54,303 nucleotides of DNA. It comes from Sulfuriferula sp. GTDB taxonomy: Bacteria > Pseudomonadota > Gammaproteobacteria > Burkholderiales > Sulfuriferulaceae. Below the pieces are notes generated by a model, which did not search any database, was not told the DNA's origin, and saw only the letters and a list, made by a program, of their open reading frames with translations. The stretch spans positions 1 through 54,303 of the forward strand of contig JABFSE010000019.1 of NCBI GenBank assembly GCA_013140765.1, given 5' to 3'. The translations under genes were made by a program, and so were the position numbers. Positions 27,637 to 37,490 of the stretch are shown here, in pieces (position 1 is the stretch's first letter; every line of letters starts with the position of its first letter).

Positions 27637-28746
27637 TCATTGTTTAGCCCCTAACGCAATAGCGCGTTGTTGGCTGGCTAGTACGGTGGTTTGTGCCGCT
27701 GTTTTATCCCATGCTGGGCTTACCCAGTCACCGAGGTGGTTTAAGGTCATTTCGCCTAATGCGCTTATCCATGCGCTATTTTCGTTGAGGGCGGGGATGT
27801 AGTGGAATTCGCCGCCGCCTGCTTTGATAAAATCAGTTTTTACTTCCATGGCGATTTCTTCTAGGGTTTCTAGGCAGTCGGCGACGAAGCCTGGGCAGAC
27901 GACATCGACGCGGCGGGTTTTGGCGTGACCGAGCTCTTCTAGTGTGGCGGCGGTGTAGGGTTTAATCCATTCGGCACGACCAAAGCGGGATTGGAAGGTG
28001 ACGCGGTATTGCGCTGGGGATAAGCCGAGTGCTTCGGCGAGTAATCGTCCTGTTTTGTGACATTCGCAATGGTAAGGGTCGCCTTTATCCAAGGTGTAAC
28101 GCGGTACGCCGTGGAAGCTCATGATGAGGATGTCGGGGCGACCGTTTTGCATCCAGTAGTTTTGTACGTTGGCGGCTAATGCGCTAATGTAACCCGCGTC
28201 GTCGTGATAATGTTTGATGGTGCGTAGCGCAGGCTGGTTGCGTTTGCGCATGAGGTGGCTGTACACCGCGTCCATCGCCGATGCGGTACTGCTGGCGGCG
28301 TATTGTGGGTAGAGGGGTATGGTCAAAATGCGTTCGCAACCTTGTTCTGCCATGCGCTCGAGTGCGCTATCTACCGATGGGTTGCCGTAGCGCATGGCGT
28401 AATCGACCACAAACGGCGATTTGACGCGTTCGCCTAGCCAGCCCTGTAGTAGTTTGGCTTGTTTTTCAGTATGAAAGCGTAACGGTGAACCTTCGTTTTT
28501 ATCCCAGATGCTGGCGTATTTTTCGGCGGATTTTTTGGGGCGTGTTTGTAAGATAACGCCGTTGAGTATTAGCCACCAAAGTAGGCGTGGGATTTCGACC
28601 ACGCGTGGATCGGATAAAAATTGCTTGAGGTAGGGTTTGACTGCTTGCTTAGTCGGCGCGTCAGGTGTGCCTAAGTTCAGTAGTAATATGCCTGTTTTGG
28701 CTGTGTTGGTATGGCTGTAATTGGGTTCAGTTAGGTAATTTGACAT
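27637..28746 (-). CDS. hemH: Ferrochelatase
   Basis: Ferrochelatase inserts ferrous iron into protoporphyrin IX, the last step of haem synthesis. The 369-aa protein has the N-terminal [11 protein letters not shown], the conserved [11 protein letters not shown], the metal-site His in [17 protein letters not shown], and the C-terminal [12 protein letters not shown] with the active-site Glu. The start ATG at 28746 is preferred; an upstream in-frame ATG lies in hrcA. It follows hrcA by only 4 nt and shares its transcript. Haem supply fits the bacterioferritin and cytochrome genes elsewhere in the window. Confidence 0.96.
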   Translation of the reverse strand: MSNYLTEPNYSHTNTAKTGILLLNLGTPDAPTKQAVKPYLKQFLSDPRVVEIPRLLWWLILNGVILQTRPKKSAEKYASIWDKNEGSPLRFHTEKQAKLLQGWLGERVKSPFVVDYAMRYGNPSVDSALERMAEQGCERILTIPLYPQYAASSTASAMDAVYSHLMRKRNQPALRTIKHYHDDAGYISALAANVQNYWMQNGRPDILIMSFHGVPRYTLDKGDPYHCECHKTGRLLAEALGLSPAQYRVTFQSRFGRAEWIKPYTAATLEELGHAKTRRVDVVCPGFVADCLETLEEIAMEVKTDFIKAGGGEFHYIPALNENSAWISALGEMTLNHLGDWVSPAWDKTAAQTTVLASQQRAIALGAKQ

Positions 28747-28750
28747 GGTT

Positions 28751-29770
28751 TTAGTGGAATGAGAGTGCGTTAGATAAGAGTTTGGCAGTGATGTCCACGA
28801 TAGGGACGATACGTTCATATGCCATGCGTGTGGGGCCGACTACGCCTAGTGTGCCGACGATTTCGCCATTGACTTGGTAGGGTGAGGTGACAACGCTACA
28901 TTCGTCTAGCGGCATGACATCGGATTCGGAGCCGATAAAAATTTGTACGCCATCTGCGTGTTGGCTTAAGTCTAGCAATTGCATGAGTGAGGTTTTTTGT
29001 TCAAATAAATCAAATAAACGCCGCACACGGCTCATATTGGAAGAAAAGCCTGCGACGTTTAATAAATTACGCTCGCCTGACAACACTAAATTATCCACGG
29101 AAGGTTGCAAAGCGGCACTGCTGGCATCCAGCGCGAGACTCATTAGCCCGTTAATATCAAGGTGTAGCGATTGCAATTCAGCCTGCATACGCACACGTAC
29201 CGCGTCAAAGGTCAGCCCTGCGTAATTTTGATTAAGTAATTGCGCGGCGTGAGTGAGTTCGGCGTGGGTGTAATTACGCATGGTGCTCAATACGCGGTTT
29301 TGTACCTCGCCATCGGTGGTGACGAGTATGAGCAAAACCCGTTTTTCACCCAGTCGCATAAATTCGATTTGCTGAAAAGCCGCATTGCGGCGGCGCGGTA
29401 TCATCACCACGCCTGCGAATTGCGTGAGCTGTGAGAGCAGTTGCGATGCGTGTGCGACGACGCGCTGTGGGTCGTCGGGGTGTAGTTGAGCTTCGAGCTG
29501 GTCGATTTCCAGATTGTTCAGTGGTTGCACCGTCATCAGGCTATCTACAAATAAACGATAGCCTTGTACCGTGGGAATCCGCCCAGCCGACGTGTGCGGG
29601 CTGCTCACCAAACCCATGGCTTCCAAATCCGCCATCACGTTGCGGATAGAAGCCGAGCTTAAATCCAGCGCGGCATATTGCGACAACGTGCGCGAACCTA
29701 CAGGTTGCCCATCGGCAATATAGCGTTCAACTAGGGTTTTAAGGAGGATGCGGGCGCGTTCGGTTAGCAT
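28751..29770 (-). CDS. hrcA: Heat-inducible transcription repressor HrcA
   Basis: HrcA represses chaperone operons by binding CIRCE elements. The 339-aa protein begins with a winged-helix domain ([44 protein letters not shown]) and continues with the GAF-like HrcA domain ending [24 protein letters not shown]. Start at 29770 gives the family N-terminus; upstream in-frame starts are rejected. No CIRCE sequence was found in the window, so its targets (groESL, dnaK) must be elsewhere. Confidence 0.96.
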   Translation of the reverse strand: MLTERARILLKTLVERYIADGQPVGSRTLSQYAALDLSSASIRNVMADLEAMGLVSSPHTSAGRIPTVQGYRLFVDSLMTVQPLNNLEIDQLEAQLHPDDPQRVVAHASQLLSQLTQFAGVVMIPRRRNAAFQQIEFMRLGEKRVLLILVTTDGEVQNRVLSTMRNYTHAELTHAAQLLNQNYAGLTFDAVRVRMQAELQSLHLDINGLMSLALDASSAALQPSVDNLVLSGERNLLNVAGFSSNMSRVRRLFDLFEQKTSLMQLLDLSQHADGVQIFIGSESDVMPLDECSVVTSPYQVNGEIVGTLGVVGPTRMAYERIVPIVDITAKLLSNALSFH

Positions 29771-29895
29771 TTCATTATTGTACAAAAAAACAGCCGTGTG
29801 CATAGGGAAAGTTGAGGGGTGAGATGGCTTTAATATGTGTTGTGTAATCAATTACCCAAGCCAGCTGAATAATTATGGGCGATGATTTTCCGACT

Positions 29896-30765
29896 TTAAG
29901 CCAAGCCCCGCAGTATTTCTTGATAAGCCGCCAGTCGTATGTCGCTGATTTTTCCTGCTTGATGGGCGGTTAGTACGGCGCAGTTGGGTTCGTGGGTGTG
30001 GCGGCAGTTGTTGTATTTGCAATGACCGATGTAGGGGCGGAATTCTGCGAATAGTTGATCGAGTTCAGCGGCGCGGATGTGGTTGAGGCCGAATGCCTGC
30101 ATCCCTGGCGAATCTATGATGTGGCTGTCGGCGTTGAGGTGGTAGAGGGTGGCACTGGTGGTGGTGTGTTTGCCTGAGTCGAGTGCGCTGGAGATGTCGC
30201 GGGTGGCGATGGCGGCTTCTGGTAGTAGGGCGTTGATTAAGCTGGATTTGCCCATGCCTGATTGCCCGACCAGTACGCTGGTTTTGCCTTGTAGATGCGG
30301 CGTGAGCTGGCTGATGTCGTGTTTGGCGGAGACGCGGATGACGTTATGCCCTAGTGCTTGGTAGGGGCTGAGTTGGGCATAGACTTTGTCGGCGATGTCA
30401 CCTAGGTCGGATTTATTCATGCAGATTAAGCTGTCTATGCCTGCGGCCTCGGCGGCGATTAGGCAACGGTTGACGAGCAAATCGTAATAGCTGGGCACGG
30501 GGGAAACGACGACGATGGCGAGGTCAACATTGGCGGCGATGAGTTTGCTACGGTGTTCGACTGAGCGATACAGCAGGCTGGCGCGGGGGATGATGGATTC
30601 AATCACGCCTTGGTTGGGGCTGGTGAGTTTGAGCTTGACCCAGTCGCCGCAAGTGACGTTGCTTTGCTTGCCACGGGTGACGCAGTCGAGTATCTGCTGG
30701 TCAATTTCGACTTGATAATGTCTGCCGTAGCTGGCGATAACGTGACCTTCAATTAGGGTGTTCAT
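29896..30765 (-). CDS. rsgA: Ribosome small subunit-dependent GTPase A
   Basis: RsgA (YjeQ) is a circularly permuted GTPase that assists late maturation of the 30S subunit. The 289-aa protein has an N-terminal OB-fold, then G4 (MNKSD), G5, G1 ([14 protein letters not shown]) and G3 (DSPGM) in permuted order, and the C-terminal zinc site [14 protein letters not shown]. The start codon overlaps the mutS stop by 2 nt (ATGA-type at 30762-30765), so it is the second gene of a mutS-rsgA operon. Confidence 0.96.
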   Translation of the reverse strand: MNTLIEGHVIASYGRHYQVEIDQQILDCVTRGKQSNVTCGDWVKLKLTSPNQGVIESIIPRASLLYRSVEHRSKLIAANVDLAIVVVSPVPSYYDLLVNRCLIAAEAAGIDSLICMNKSDLGDIADKVYAQLSPYQALGHNVIRVSAKHDISQLTPHLQGKTSVLVGQSGMGKSSLINALLPEAAIATRDISSALDSGKHTTTSATLYHLNADSHIIDSPGMQAFGLNHIRAAELDQLFAEFRPYIGHCKYNNCRHTHEPNCAVLTAHQAGKISDIRLAAYQEILRGLA

Positions 30766-33338
30766 GCGTTGAGCGATTTCATAGTATAGAGTAACGCCAG
30801 CGCGTCTTTAGGGGTGAGTTCGTCGGGATTGATGCCGTTGAGCAATTCGATTGCGGGATGTACTTGCGCAACGGCGACGGTGCTGAATAAGTCGGGCTGT
30901 TGCGCGTCGTGGGTGGCGGCTTGTTCGAGTTCGGCTAATTTGCGCCGTGCCGCGCTGATGGTGGCGGCGGGTACGCCTGCGAGGGCGGCGACTTGCAAGC
31001 CATAGCTTTGGCTGGCATGACCATCCTTAATGCTGTGTAAAAAGATGATGCGGTCTTTGTGTTCTACGGCTTGTGCCTGCACATTAGCGATTTGGCGCAG
31101 GCTGTTCGGTAGCTGTGTGAGCTCAAAATAATGGGTGGCAAATAGTGTGTAAGCGCGGGTTTTCTCGGCTAATTGTCGCGCCACTGCCCAAGCGAGTGCC
31201 AAGCCGTCAAAGGTCGATGTGCCGCGCCCGATTTCGTCCAGCAACACCAAACTATGCTTGCTGGCGTTGTGCAAGATGTGTGCGGTTTCGGTCATTTCTA
31301 CCATAAACGTCGAACGCCCGCCTGCCAGATCGTCGGAGCTGCCGATGCGAGTGAAAATCTGGTCGATGATGCCTATGCGTGCGCTGGTGGCTGGAACCCA
31401 GCTACCGCAACACGCGAGTAATGTGATGAGCGCAGTTTGGCGCATGTAGGTGGATTTACCACCCATGTTCGGACCTGTAATCAGCAACATCTGGCGACTG
31501 CGTGTAAGCTGGGTGTCGTTGGGGATGAATTCGGCGATGCGGCTTTCTACCACGGGGTGCCGCCCTGCTACTATGCTGATGATGTTATCGTCAACCAGCT
31601 CAGGCTGGCAAAAGTTCAGCGTGACCGCCCGTTCAGCCAGACAGCATAATGTGTCGATTTGTGCGAGTGCGGCGGCTAGGGTTTGCAGTGCGGGGACGTG
31701 GGTGAGCAGGTCAGTCAGCAGTGCGTCGTAGAGCATTTTTTCGCGGGCTAAGGCGCGGTCGGCGGCGGATAGTGCTTTGTCTTCAAAGGCTTTGAGTTCG
31801 GGCGTGATATAGCGTTCGGCGTTTTTCAGCGTCTGGCGGCGGCGATAATCGTCAGGTACGTTGTCGGCTTGGGCGCGGCTGATTTCTATATAAAAACCAT
31901 GCACTTTATTGTATTCAACGCGCAGGGTGTTGATGCCTGTACGTTCACGCTCGCGGGCTTCCAAGGCGATGAGAAACTCACCGCTGTTGGTTTGCAAGCC
32001 GCGCAGTTCGTCGAGGTCGGCATCGTAGCCATCGGCAATCACGCCGCCTTCACGCAACACTACCGCAGGCTCGGCGCGAAGTGCGGCGGTGAGCTGGGCG
32101 TGCAGTGCGGTTTGCGGGGCGCAATCGGCAGCTAATTGCGTTAATAGGGGGTTATCGAATTGTGCGAATAATGGTTGTAGCGCGGGTAACAGGCTCAAAC
32201 TGTCACGCAATCCCGATAAGTCGCGTGGGCGTGCGCTGGCGAGAGCGATGCGTGCGCTGATGCGTTCGATGTCGCCGCAGTCGCGTAATTGTTGGCGCAG
32301 TGCCTCACGTTCACGCGGTGCGTTGACCAGCGTGGCAATGGCGGCGGAGCGTAGCCGCAAGCTGTCGCGGTCGCGTAGCGGATGATGTAACCAGTGGCGC
32401 AAGCGGCGTGTACCCATGGCTGTGGCGCAGGTGTTGAGCAAGGATAATAAGGTCGGTGCGGCTTCGCCACGCAGGGTTGCGCTAATTTCTAAATTGCGCC
32501 GCGTGGCCGTATCCATGCTTACAAACTCATCATCACGCGCAACTTGCAGGCCGTGAATATGCGGCAATTGCCCGCGCTGGGTGCTGTGGGCGTATTGTAA
32601 TAATGCGCCTGCGGCTTGCAATGCAATGTCCATGTCGGCGCAATTATAGGCACCTAAGTCGTGGGTGGCGAATTGCTGGCATAGCAGTTCTTGCGCCCGT
32701 TTGCGGTCGAAATGCCAGGCGGGTAAGCGGTGCGGGCTGGGGGATGCGGGTAGTGCGGGGTAGTCGGCATCGTCTGCTATCAGTATCTCCGCAGGGGCGA
32801 TGCGTTCTAGTGTGGCAGTCAGTTGTTGCGTGGGGATTTCGCTGACAAAAAATTCGCCACTGGATAGATTGAGCCAAGCCAAGCCGAATTTATCAGCGTG
32901 AGCTGGCGCGATGGTCAGTAGCAGATTGTCTTTGTGTTCATCGAGCAAGGCGGCATCGGTCACTGTGCCAGGTGTAACGATACGCGCCACGCGGCGTTCT
33001 ACTGGACCTTTGCTGGTGGCAGGGTCGCCTACTTGTTCGCAAATGGCTATCGACAAACCTGCTTTCACTAATTTGGCGAGATATTGTTCGGCGGCGTGAT
33101 AGGGTACGCCTGCCATTTTAATCGGCTGTCCTGCTGTCGCGCCGCGTGTGGTCAGGGTGATGCCGAGTAGTTGCGAAGCGCGTACTGCATCATCAAAAAA
33201 CAGCTCGTAAAAATCACCCATGCGGTAGAACAGTAGCTTATCGGTGTGCTCTGCTTTGATGCGCAAAAATTGCTGCATCATCGGTGTGTGCTGGGCTAAA
33301 TTAGGGATAGATGAGGTCTCGGTGTCGCTAGTCGGCAT
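30762..33338 (-). CDS. mutS: DNA mismatch repair protein MutS
   Basis: MutS recognises mismatches and starts repair. The 858-aa protein has the mismatch-binding domain with the Phe-X-Glu type motif in [15 protein letters not shown], connector and lever domains, clamp, and the ABC-type ATPase with Walker [19 protein letters not shown], signature ATSARIG... [13 protein letters not shown] and Walker [17 protein letters not shown]. The C-terminus ends with a short tetramerisation-like helix. Length is typical for MutS1. It is divergent from the iron-related hemP gene. Confidence 0.97.
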   Translation of the reverse strand: MPTSDTETSSIPNLAQHTPMMQQFLRIKAEHTDKLLFYRMGDFYELFFDDAVRASQLLGITLTTRGATAGQPIKMAGVPYHAAEQYLAKLVKAGLSIAICEQVGDPATSKGPVERRVARIVTPGTVTDAALLDEHKDNLLLTIAPAHADKFGLAWLNLSSGEFFVSEIPTQQLTATLERIAPAEILIADDADYPALPASPSPHRLPAWHFDRKRAQELLCQQFATHDLGAYNCADMDIALQAAGALLQYAHSTQRGQLPHIHGLQVARDDEFVSMDTATRRNLEISATLRGEAAPTLLSLLNTCATAMGTRRLRHWLHHPLRDRDSLRLRSAAIATLVNAPREREALRQQLRDCGDIERISARIALASARPRDLSGLRDSLSLLPALQPLFAQFDNPLLTQLAADCAPQTALHAQLTAALRAEPAVVLREGGVIADGYDADLDELRGLQTNSGEFLIALEARERERTGINTLRVEYNKVHGFYIEISRAQADNVPDDYRRRQTLKNAERYITPELKAFEDKALSAADRALAREKMLYDALLTDLLTHVPALQTLAAALAQIDTLCCLAERAVTLNFCQPELVDDNIISIVAGRHPVVESRIAEFIPNDTQLTRSRQMLLITGPNMGGKSTYMRQTALITLLACCGSWVPATSARIGIIDQIFTRIGSSDDLAGGRSTFMVEMTETAHILHNASKHSLVLLDEIGRGTSTFDGLALAWAVARQLAEKTRAYTLFATHYFELTQLPNSLRQIANVQAQAVEHKDRIIFLHSIKDGHASQSYGLQVAALAGVPAATISAARRKLAELEQAATHDAQQPDLFSTVAVAQVHPAIELLNGINPDELTPKDALALLYTMKSLNA

Positions 33339-33455
33339 GGTTTTTTGGGGTGTGGGCGATGTTCACAAGGGTAATCGCAGTATTCTACCAAGTGCTGGCA
33401 ATATAGCTATGTTAGCGCGTAAATTTTAATGTTTGCAATTGTGTAAATTATGTTT

Positions 33456-33474
33456 ATAATTGCGAATCATTATC
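33456..33474. promoter_or_regulatory. Candidate Fur box before hemP-bfd-bfr
   Basis: ATAATTGCGAATCATTATC matches the classical Fur box in 13 of 19 positions, with the right ten bases (AATCATTATC) identical. It sits 21 nt before the hemP start codon and is embedded in an A+T-rich promoter-like stretch (33421-33494). This is what is expected for an iron-repressed hemP; direct Fur binding is inferred. Confidence 0.75.
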
Positions 33475-33494
33475 AATTGCAAAATCACATATCC

Positions 33495-33668
33495 ATGAAA
33501 AACATGATGTCATTGCCCGTACAACAGCAACATGCAAATGCGCAGTGTGTACCTGTGATTCCTAGTGATAATTTGTTTAATCAGCAAGATGAGGTGGTGA
33601 TAGTTCACCACGGCGAGCAGTATCGTTTGCGGCGCACGCGTAATGGCAAGTTGATTTTGACTAAGTAG
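33495..33668 (+). CDS. hemP: Hemin uptake protein HemP
   Basis: HemP-family proteins are small (57 aa here) and are induced by iron limitation in betaproteobacteria, where they are needed for haem uptake gene expression. The C-terminal half carries the family pattern with an SDNLF segment, VVIVHHGEQYRLRRTRNGKLILTK and a final lysine. ATG 33495 is chosen because an upstream in-frame ATG (33450) falls before the Fur box. It is followed 16 nt later by bfd. Confidence 0.88.
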   Translation: MKNMMSLPVQQQHANAQCVPVIPSDNLFNQQDEVVIVHHGEQYRLRRTRNGKLILTK

Positions 33669-33684
33669 CGGAAGGGATATAGTA

Positions 33685-33915
33685 ATGTATGTCTGTATTT
33701 GCAAAGGCGTAACAGATACGGCGATTCGTGAGGCGGTGTGTCAAGGTGCGTGTCGTATGCGTGATTTGAAAGCATGTTTGGGCGTGAGCGCACAATGCGG
33801 TAAATGTGCTTGCCATGCCAAAGCGGTATTGGAAGATAGTTTGCTACAATCGAAGATGGGGCTTTCCCATCAATCTGTTAATCAACCTATTCGTTTTTAC
33901 GAAGCGGCTGCCTGA
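33685..33915 (+). CDS. bfd: Bacterioferritin-associated ferredoxin
   Basis: This 76-aa [2Fe-2S] protein donates electrons to bacterioferritin to release stored iron. The four cluster cysteines are visible in the family spacing: CICKG at the N-terminus and CGKCACHA in the middle (C-X-C ... C-X2-C). The extra C-terminal tail (about 20 residues) is slightly longer than E. coli Bfd. It lies between hemP and bfr with gaps of 16 and 11 nt, so all three are likely one Fur-regulated transcript. Confidence 0.93.
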   Translation: MYVCICKGVTDTAIREAVCQGACRMRDLKACLGVSAQCGKCACHAKAVLEDSLLQSKMGLSHQSVNQPIRFYEAAA

Positions 33916-33926
33916 GGAGGTGTGTA

Positions 33927-34391
33927 ATGAAAGGTAATCCAGAAATTATCCAGTGGTTAAATCGTCAATTGCAACATGAGTTGACTGCTATTAACCAGTA
34001 TTTTTTACATGCGCGTATGTATAAAAGCTGGGGCTTTGAAAAGCTAGGTAAGCATGAATATGAAGAATCTATCGAAGAAATGAAACACGCTGATTTGTTG
34101 ATAGAGCGCGTGTTGATGCTGGAAGGTTTGCCTAATCTGCAAGAGTTAGGCAAGTTGATGATAGGTGAAAAAGTAGAGGAGTGCGTTGCAGGTGATTTGC
34201 AATTAGAACGCGGTTCACGCGATACTTTGGTGGCGGCTGTTGCGGCTTGTGAACTGGCAAAAGATTACGTATCGCGTGATATTTTTGTACATATTTTAGA
34301 TGACACCGAAGAGCATATCGACTGGCTGGAAACACAGCTGGAAGTGATGGAAAAAATCGGTAATCAGAACTGGTTGCAAAGCCAGGTTTAA
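33927..34391 (+). CDS. bfr: Bacterioferritin
   Basis: This is a haem-containing iron-storage protein that forms 24-mers. The 154-aa product shows the ferroxidase residues Glu18, Glu51, His54, and Glu/His in [10 protein letters not shown] near 127-130, plus Met52, the haem ligand. All are in canonical positions, so the protein should be active. ATG is preceded by GAGGAGGT. Coupling bfr to hemP and bfd behind a Fur-like site is unusual in that storage is often induced by iron, while hemP and bfd are induced by iron shortage. After the gene, a GGGG/CCCC hairpin and T-rich stretch (about 34403-34436) may end the transcript. Confidence 0.96.
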   Translation: MKGNPEIIQWLNRQLQHELTAINQYFLHARMYKSWGFEKLGKHEYEESIEEMKHADLLIERVLMLEGLPNLQELGKLMIGEKVEECVAGDLQLERGSRDTLVAAVAACELAKDYVSRDIFVHILDDTEEHIDWLETQLEVMEKIGNQNWLQSQV

Positions 34392-34442
34392 TTGTTGTGA
34401 TGTGGGGTGATTTTGCCCCGCTTGTTTGAGTTTTTAAGACCA

Positions 34443-34472
34443 GCCAGCCAGTTCTTTAGAGCAAGCCAGCCA
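34443..34472 (+). promoter_or_regulatory. Paired GCCAGCCA motif upstream of the DUF6662 operon
   Basis: GCCAGCCA occurs at 34443-34450 and 34465-34472, 22 nt apart, ending 35 nt before the start codon at 34508. Similar pairs stand before the DUF2325 gene (37432-37464) and the porin gene (38788-38816). Their closeness to the ribosome site suggests a leader-RNA or proximal operator role. No known factor is assigned. Confidence 0.5.
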
Positions 34473-34507
34473 ATCTGTTCAGTGGACTTGTGATTAAGGG
34501 AGTGGCT

Positions 34508-35455
34508 ATGTTGGCTTATAAAAAATGGGTAGCAATGGGTGTGTGCGCGAGCGCATTGGTGGCGGTAGATGTGCAGGCTGATGAAAGTGTGTTGGGCTAT
34601 GTGCGCGGTGCTGAAACTTTGCCTCAAGGTGCGAATGAGTTTTATTTGCAGTTGACGCGTCGTGCTGATAAAGGCGTGGGTACTTACGTTGCCAATGATT
34701 TGGCGTTGGAGTATGAGCGCGGGATTACATCTAGTTTGACAGGTGGTTTGGCGTTGAAAGGTCAGGCGATAGATACCTCGGGTATTGTGATCAATGGCTA
34801 TATGCCAGGCGCACAGCAATACGGCATGAAAGCGTCGGGTATTGCGGGTAAGTTGAAGTATAACTTCTTGTCGCCTGCCAAAGATGCTATCGGTTTGGCG
34901 ACGCAGTTCGAGTTGTCTTATTCTTGGCTGGATCCGCATTCTGGCAGAGCTAAGAATAAAACGAATGCTGAAATGACTTTGATGTTGCAAAAGAACTTGT
35001 TTGATGATCAATTGGTTTTGTTCAGCAATACCGCGATAGGTGCGACTTACGCGGTGCGTGCGCCATTAGATACGGCGACGCAAGCGAGTGCGGATGCGGC
35101 AATACAGTCTTTGACTGGCGACCCGACTGCGACCTTTGAGTGGACGGATAAGCCTGAAATGGAAATAGAGTTCAAGCTCGGTCTGGGTGCGTCATACCGT
35201 TTTGCGCCTGGTTGGTTTGCAGGGGTAGAAACACAATACGTGACTGAGTTTGAAACAGAGGTTGGGCAGGAGCGTTGGAGTCTATTTGCAGGGCCGTCAT
35301 TGCATTATGCGTCCAAACAATGGTGGGCAACGGTGACTTGGTATCCGCAGATTATGGGCGGTCGTGAGCAGATTATTAACCAGTCTGATACCAGCTTGCA
35401 TCTGATAGAGAAAACCAAGCAAGAGCTACGTTTGCGTGTGGGTTATGAATTTTAA
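34508..35455 (+). CDS. Outer-membrane beta-barrel protein, DUF6662-like
   Basis: The 315-aa protein has a signal peptide (KWVAMGVCASALVAVDVQA) and then alternating amphipathic strands ending in aromatic Phe (RLRVGYEF), which is the outer-membrane barrel end signature. Sequence resembles DUF6662-type proteins, whose function is unknown. ATG 34508 is preceded by AAGGGAG six bases upstream. It heads an operon with an FMN-binding protein, ApbE and a cytochrome b-like protein, so it may serve the same envelope electron-transfer or metal-handling process. Confidence 0.75.
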   Translation: MLAYKKWVAMGVCASALVAVDVQADESVLGYVRGAETLPQGANEFYLQLTRRADKGVGTYVANDLALEYERGITSSLTGGLALKGQAIDTSGIVINGYMPGAQQYGMKASGIAGKLKYNFLSPAKDAIGLATQFELSYSWLDPHSGRAKNKTNAEMTLMLQKNLFDDQLVLFSNTAIGATYAVRAPLDTATQASADAAIQSLTGDPTATFEWTDKPEMEIEFKLGLGASYRFAPGWFAGVETQYVTEFETEVGQERWSLFAGPSLHYASKQWWATVTWYPQIMGGREQIINQSDTSLHLIEKTKQELRLRVGYEF

Positions 35456-35464
35456 GAGGATATT

Positions 35465-36010
35465 ATGAGCGATTTTGATCGTTGGCTGTTAGTGCCTGCG
35501 TTGATTATTCCCGCAGCCCTGTCTGCACCTGCGTTTGCGGTGCAGTATATGGATGTGGGGCAGGCGCAAAAAGTGTTGTTTCCGAGTGCGGATAAATTTG
35601 ATGCCAAAGTGGTGATACTGACGGCTGAACAAAAATCTGCAATCGAGGCCAGCTCAGGCGTGCGTGTGCGCTTGGGCGAGGTGAAGGCGTGGGCAGTGAG
35701 TCAGGCGGGCAAGCCTGTGGGTTGGTTCATGCTTGATGAAGTGTATGGCAAACATGAGTTTATTACCTATAGCGTGGCTATCGGCGCAGACGGTACGGTG
35801 CGTGGCGTGGAAATACTGGATTATCGCGAAACCCACGGTAGCGAAGTGAATAACGCAAAATGGCGGGCGCAATTTGTCGGTAAAAAAGCGGGCGATACGC
35901 TCAAGCTCGATGAAGATATTAAAAATATCAGCGGTGCGACGCTGTCATGCAAGCATTTGACCGACGGCGTGAAGCGTTTATTAGCCACTTATACGGTAGC
36001 CTTAAAATGA
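35465..36010 (+). CDS. Periplasmic FMN-binding protein (ApbE substrate)
   Basis: This 181-aa exported flavoprotein has an N-terminal signal/anchor segment (WLLVPALIIPAALSAPAFA) and a C-terminal FMN_bind domain with the flavinylation motif ISGATLS, where the Thr (about residue 159) should receive covalent FMN through a phosphoester bond. Such domains carry electrons outside the cytoplasmic membrane (as in Nqr, Rnf and flavin reductases). The stop overlaps the start of apbE (ATGA at 36007-36010), strongly implying that ApbE modifies this protein. Confidence 0.9.
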   Translation: MSDFDRWLLVPALIIPAALSAPAFAVQYMDVGQAQKVLFPSADKFDAKVVILTAEQKSAIEASSGVRVRLGEVKAWAVSQAGKPVGWFMLDEVYGKHEFITYSVAIGADGTVRGVEILDYRETHGSEVNNAKWRAQFVGKKAGDTLKLDEDIKNISGATLSCKHLTDGVKRLLATYTVALK

Positions 36011-36954
36011 ATGCCCGCGCTGATTTCGCCGCGAGTTCATCTGTTGAATGTGTGCGTGCGCGTCCTTTATTAGGCACGTTAGTTGAGATTGCCGCTACGG
36101 GTGCGGATGCGGATAGCGTGCAATTGGCGATTTCGGATGCGTTTGAGGTGGTCGCGCAGGTGCATGATTTGATGAGCTATCATGCTGATGATTCGGATAT
36201 TTCACGCATCAATCGTGACGCTTATACGCAAGCGGTGAGCGTGAATGCGCATACGATGTGCGTGCTGGAAATGGCGCAAAAGCTGGCGGCGGCGAGTGGC
36301 GGTTTGTTTGATATTAGCGTCGCACCTACCTTGACCAAGCTCGGTTTTTTGCCTAAACGCGCCAATATGCCGCGTATATCAGGGCAGGGTAATTGGCGAC
36401 ATATTGTGCTGTCGGCGTACCAAGTGCGTTTAACGCGGCAATTGCGCATAGATGTATCGGGTATCGCCAAAGGCTATGCGGTAGATTGTGCGCTGGCAGT
36501 ATTGCAAAACGCGGGCATGACGGCTGGGCGCGTCAGTGCAGGTGGCGATTTGCGCGTGTTTGGCGAGCTGGCGCAAACGGTGCATGTACGGCATCCCACT
36601 AACGCCACGCAATTATTGCCTATCGTGGCGTTAACGCAGGGCGCGGCGGCGACTTCAGCAGGTTATTTTACCCAGCGGCGTTATCAAGGACGCTGGGTTA
36701 CGCCGTTGATTAACCCGTTGACACGCACAGCGGCAGGCGTGAGTCGTAGCGTAACCGTATTAGCGGCAGATTGTATGACCGCCGATGCGTTGACCAAAGT
36801 GGTACACGCCAACCCCGCGACAGCTATCCCGCTATTACAGCAATTTAACGCACGCGCCATTATGCTCGAAGCCGATGCGGCAACAGGCGCGTGCAAAGTG
36901 TTTGATACATCTAGCGTGGCAATGACGAATTGGCACGCCCGTTTAGTCGCATGA
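36007..36954 (+). CDS. apbE: FAD:protein FMN transferase (ApbE)
   Basis: ApbE moves FMN from FAD to a Thr/Ser of target proteins in the periplasm. The 315-aa protein has family motifs LLGTLVEIAA, MSYHADDSDISRIN, the flavin-site DVSGIAKGYAVD, GGDLRVFG and the metal-site region TVLAADCMTADALTKV. There is no obvious signal peptide at this start, which is odd for a periplasmic enzyme; an upstream in-frame ATG (35947) exists but lies inside the preceding gene and does not give a clear leader. Its partner is the FMN-binding protein just upstream; its stop overlaps the cytochrome-like gene. Confidence 0.93.
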   Translation: MNARADFAASSSVECVRARPLLGTLVEIAATGADADSVQLAISDAFEVVAQVHDLMSYHADDSDISRINRDAYTQAVSVNAHTMCVLEMAQKLAAASGGLFDISVAPTLTKLGFLPKRANMPRISGQGNWRHIVLSAYQVRLTRQLRIDVSGIAKGYAVDCALAVLQNAGMTAGRVSAGGDLRVFGELAQTVHVRHPTNATQLLPIVALTQGAAATSAGYFTQRRYQGRWVTPLINPLTRTAAGVSRSVTVLAADCMTADALTKVVHANPATAIPLLQQFNARAIMLEADAATGACKVFDTSSVAMTNWHARLVA

Positions 36955-37427
36955 ATATCCCACATTTACCTTTACCGATACGCTTTCCCAAGCCGCATAA
37001 ACGGGTGCTGTATGCGGCATTTATTTTGCTGTGGTCGTCAGGTGCGTTGTGGTTGATTTTTCATTATTTCATGCGCACCGAGGGCGATTTTGGCATGACG
37101 GCGCATCCGCTAGAAATCTGGTGGTTGCGTTTGCACGGCTTGATGGTGTTTAGCATGTTGGTTGCCGTCGGCTCGGTGTTGCCTGTGCACGTGCGCCGTG
37201 CGTGGCATTTGCATAAAAACCGCGCAACTGGCTTGTTCATGAGCATGGTGTTGTTATGGCTGGCGATGACGGGTTACGCGCTGTATTACTTTAGCAGTGA
37301 TGACAACGAAGCCTGGTTGCCGTTATTGCACTGGATAGTGGGCTTGGCGTTGCCATTGATGCTGATAGTGCATATTTGGCGCGGTCGCCGCCGTGTCGTG
37401 ACCATTTTTAATTCTGTCTCAAATTAA
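36951..37427 (+). CDS. Four-helix membrane protein, probable di-haem cytochrome b
   Basis: The 158-aa membrane protein has four helices at about 19-38, 59-78, 95-114 and 124-143. Histidines lie at helix edges: His62 and His80 (H-X17-H), and His127 and His141 (H-X13-H, the spacing seen in ferric-reductase-like haem sites). This placement suits two b-type haems, one near each membrane face. The family is not firmly recognised (DUF4405/PepSY-like). It starts at ATG 36951 overlapping the apbE stop (ATGA), so it is the last gene of the flavin operon and could pass quinol electrons to the periplasmic flavoprotein. Haem binding is inferred. Confidence 0.7.
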   Translation: MNIPHLPLPIRFPKPHKRVLYAAFILLWSSGALWLIFHYFMRTEGDFGMTAHPLEIWWLRLHGLMVFSMLVAVGSVLPVHVRRAWHLHKNRATGLFMSMVLLWLAMTGYALYYFSSDDNEAWLPLLHWIVGLALPLMLIVHIWRGRRRVVTIFNSVSN

Positions 37428-37431
37428 CCAT

Positions 37432-37464
37432 GCCAGCCAATACGACCTTGCGTATAGCCAGCCT
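37432..37464 (+). promoter_or_regulatory. Paired GCCAGCC motif upstream of the DUF2325 gene
   Basis: GCCAGCCA (37432-37439) and GCCAGCCT (37457-37464) lie 25 nt apart and end 26 nt before the start at 37491, directly behind the stop of the preceding gene. They repeat the pattern before the DUF6662 and porin genes. Confidence 0.45.
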
Positions 37465-37490
37465 AGCGATAACCTGCTGGAGTATAGGCT

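Noticed and set aside
28751-29770. CIRCE element for HrcA
   Set aside because: No TTAGCACTC-N9-GAGTGCTAA sequence was seen in the window.
29855-29875. AGCCAGCTGAATAATT near the hrcA region, similar to the GCCAGCC leader motif
   Set aside because: Single copy, wrong context (between the 3' end of rsgA and hrcA on the opposite strand) and not a pair.
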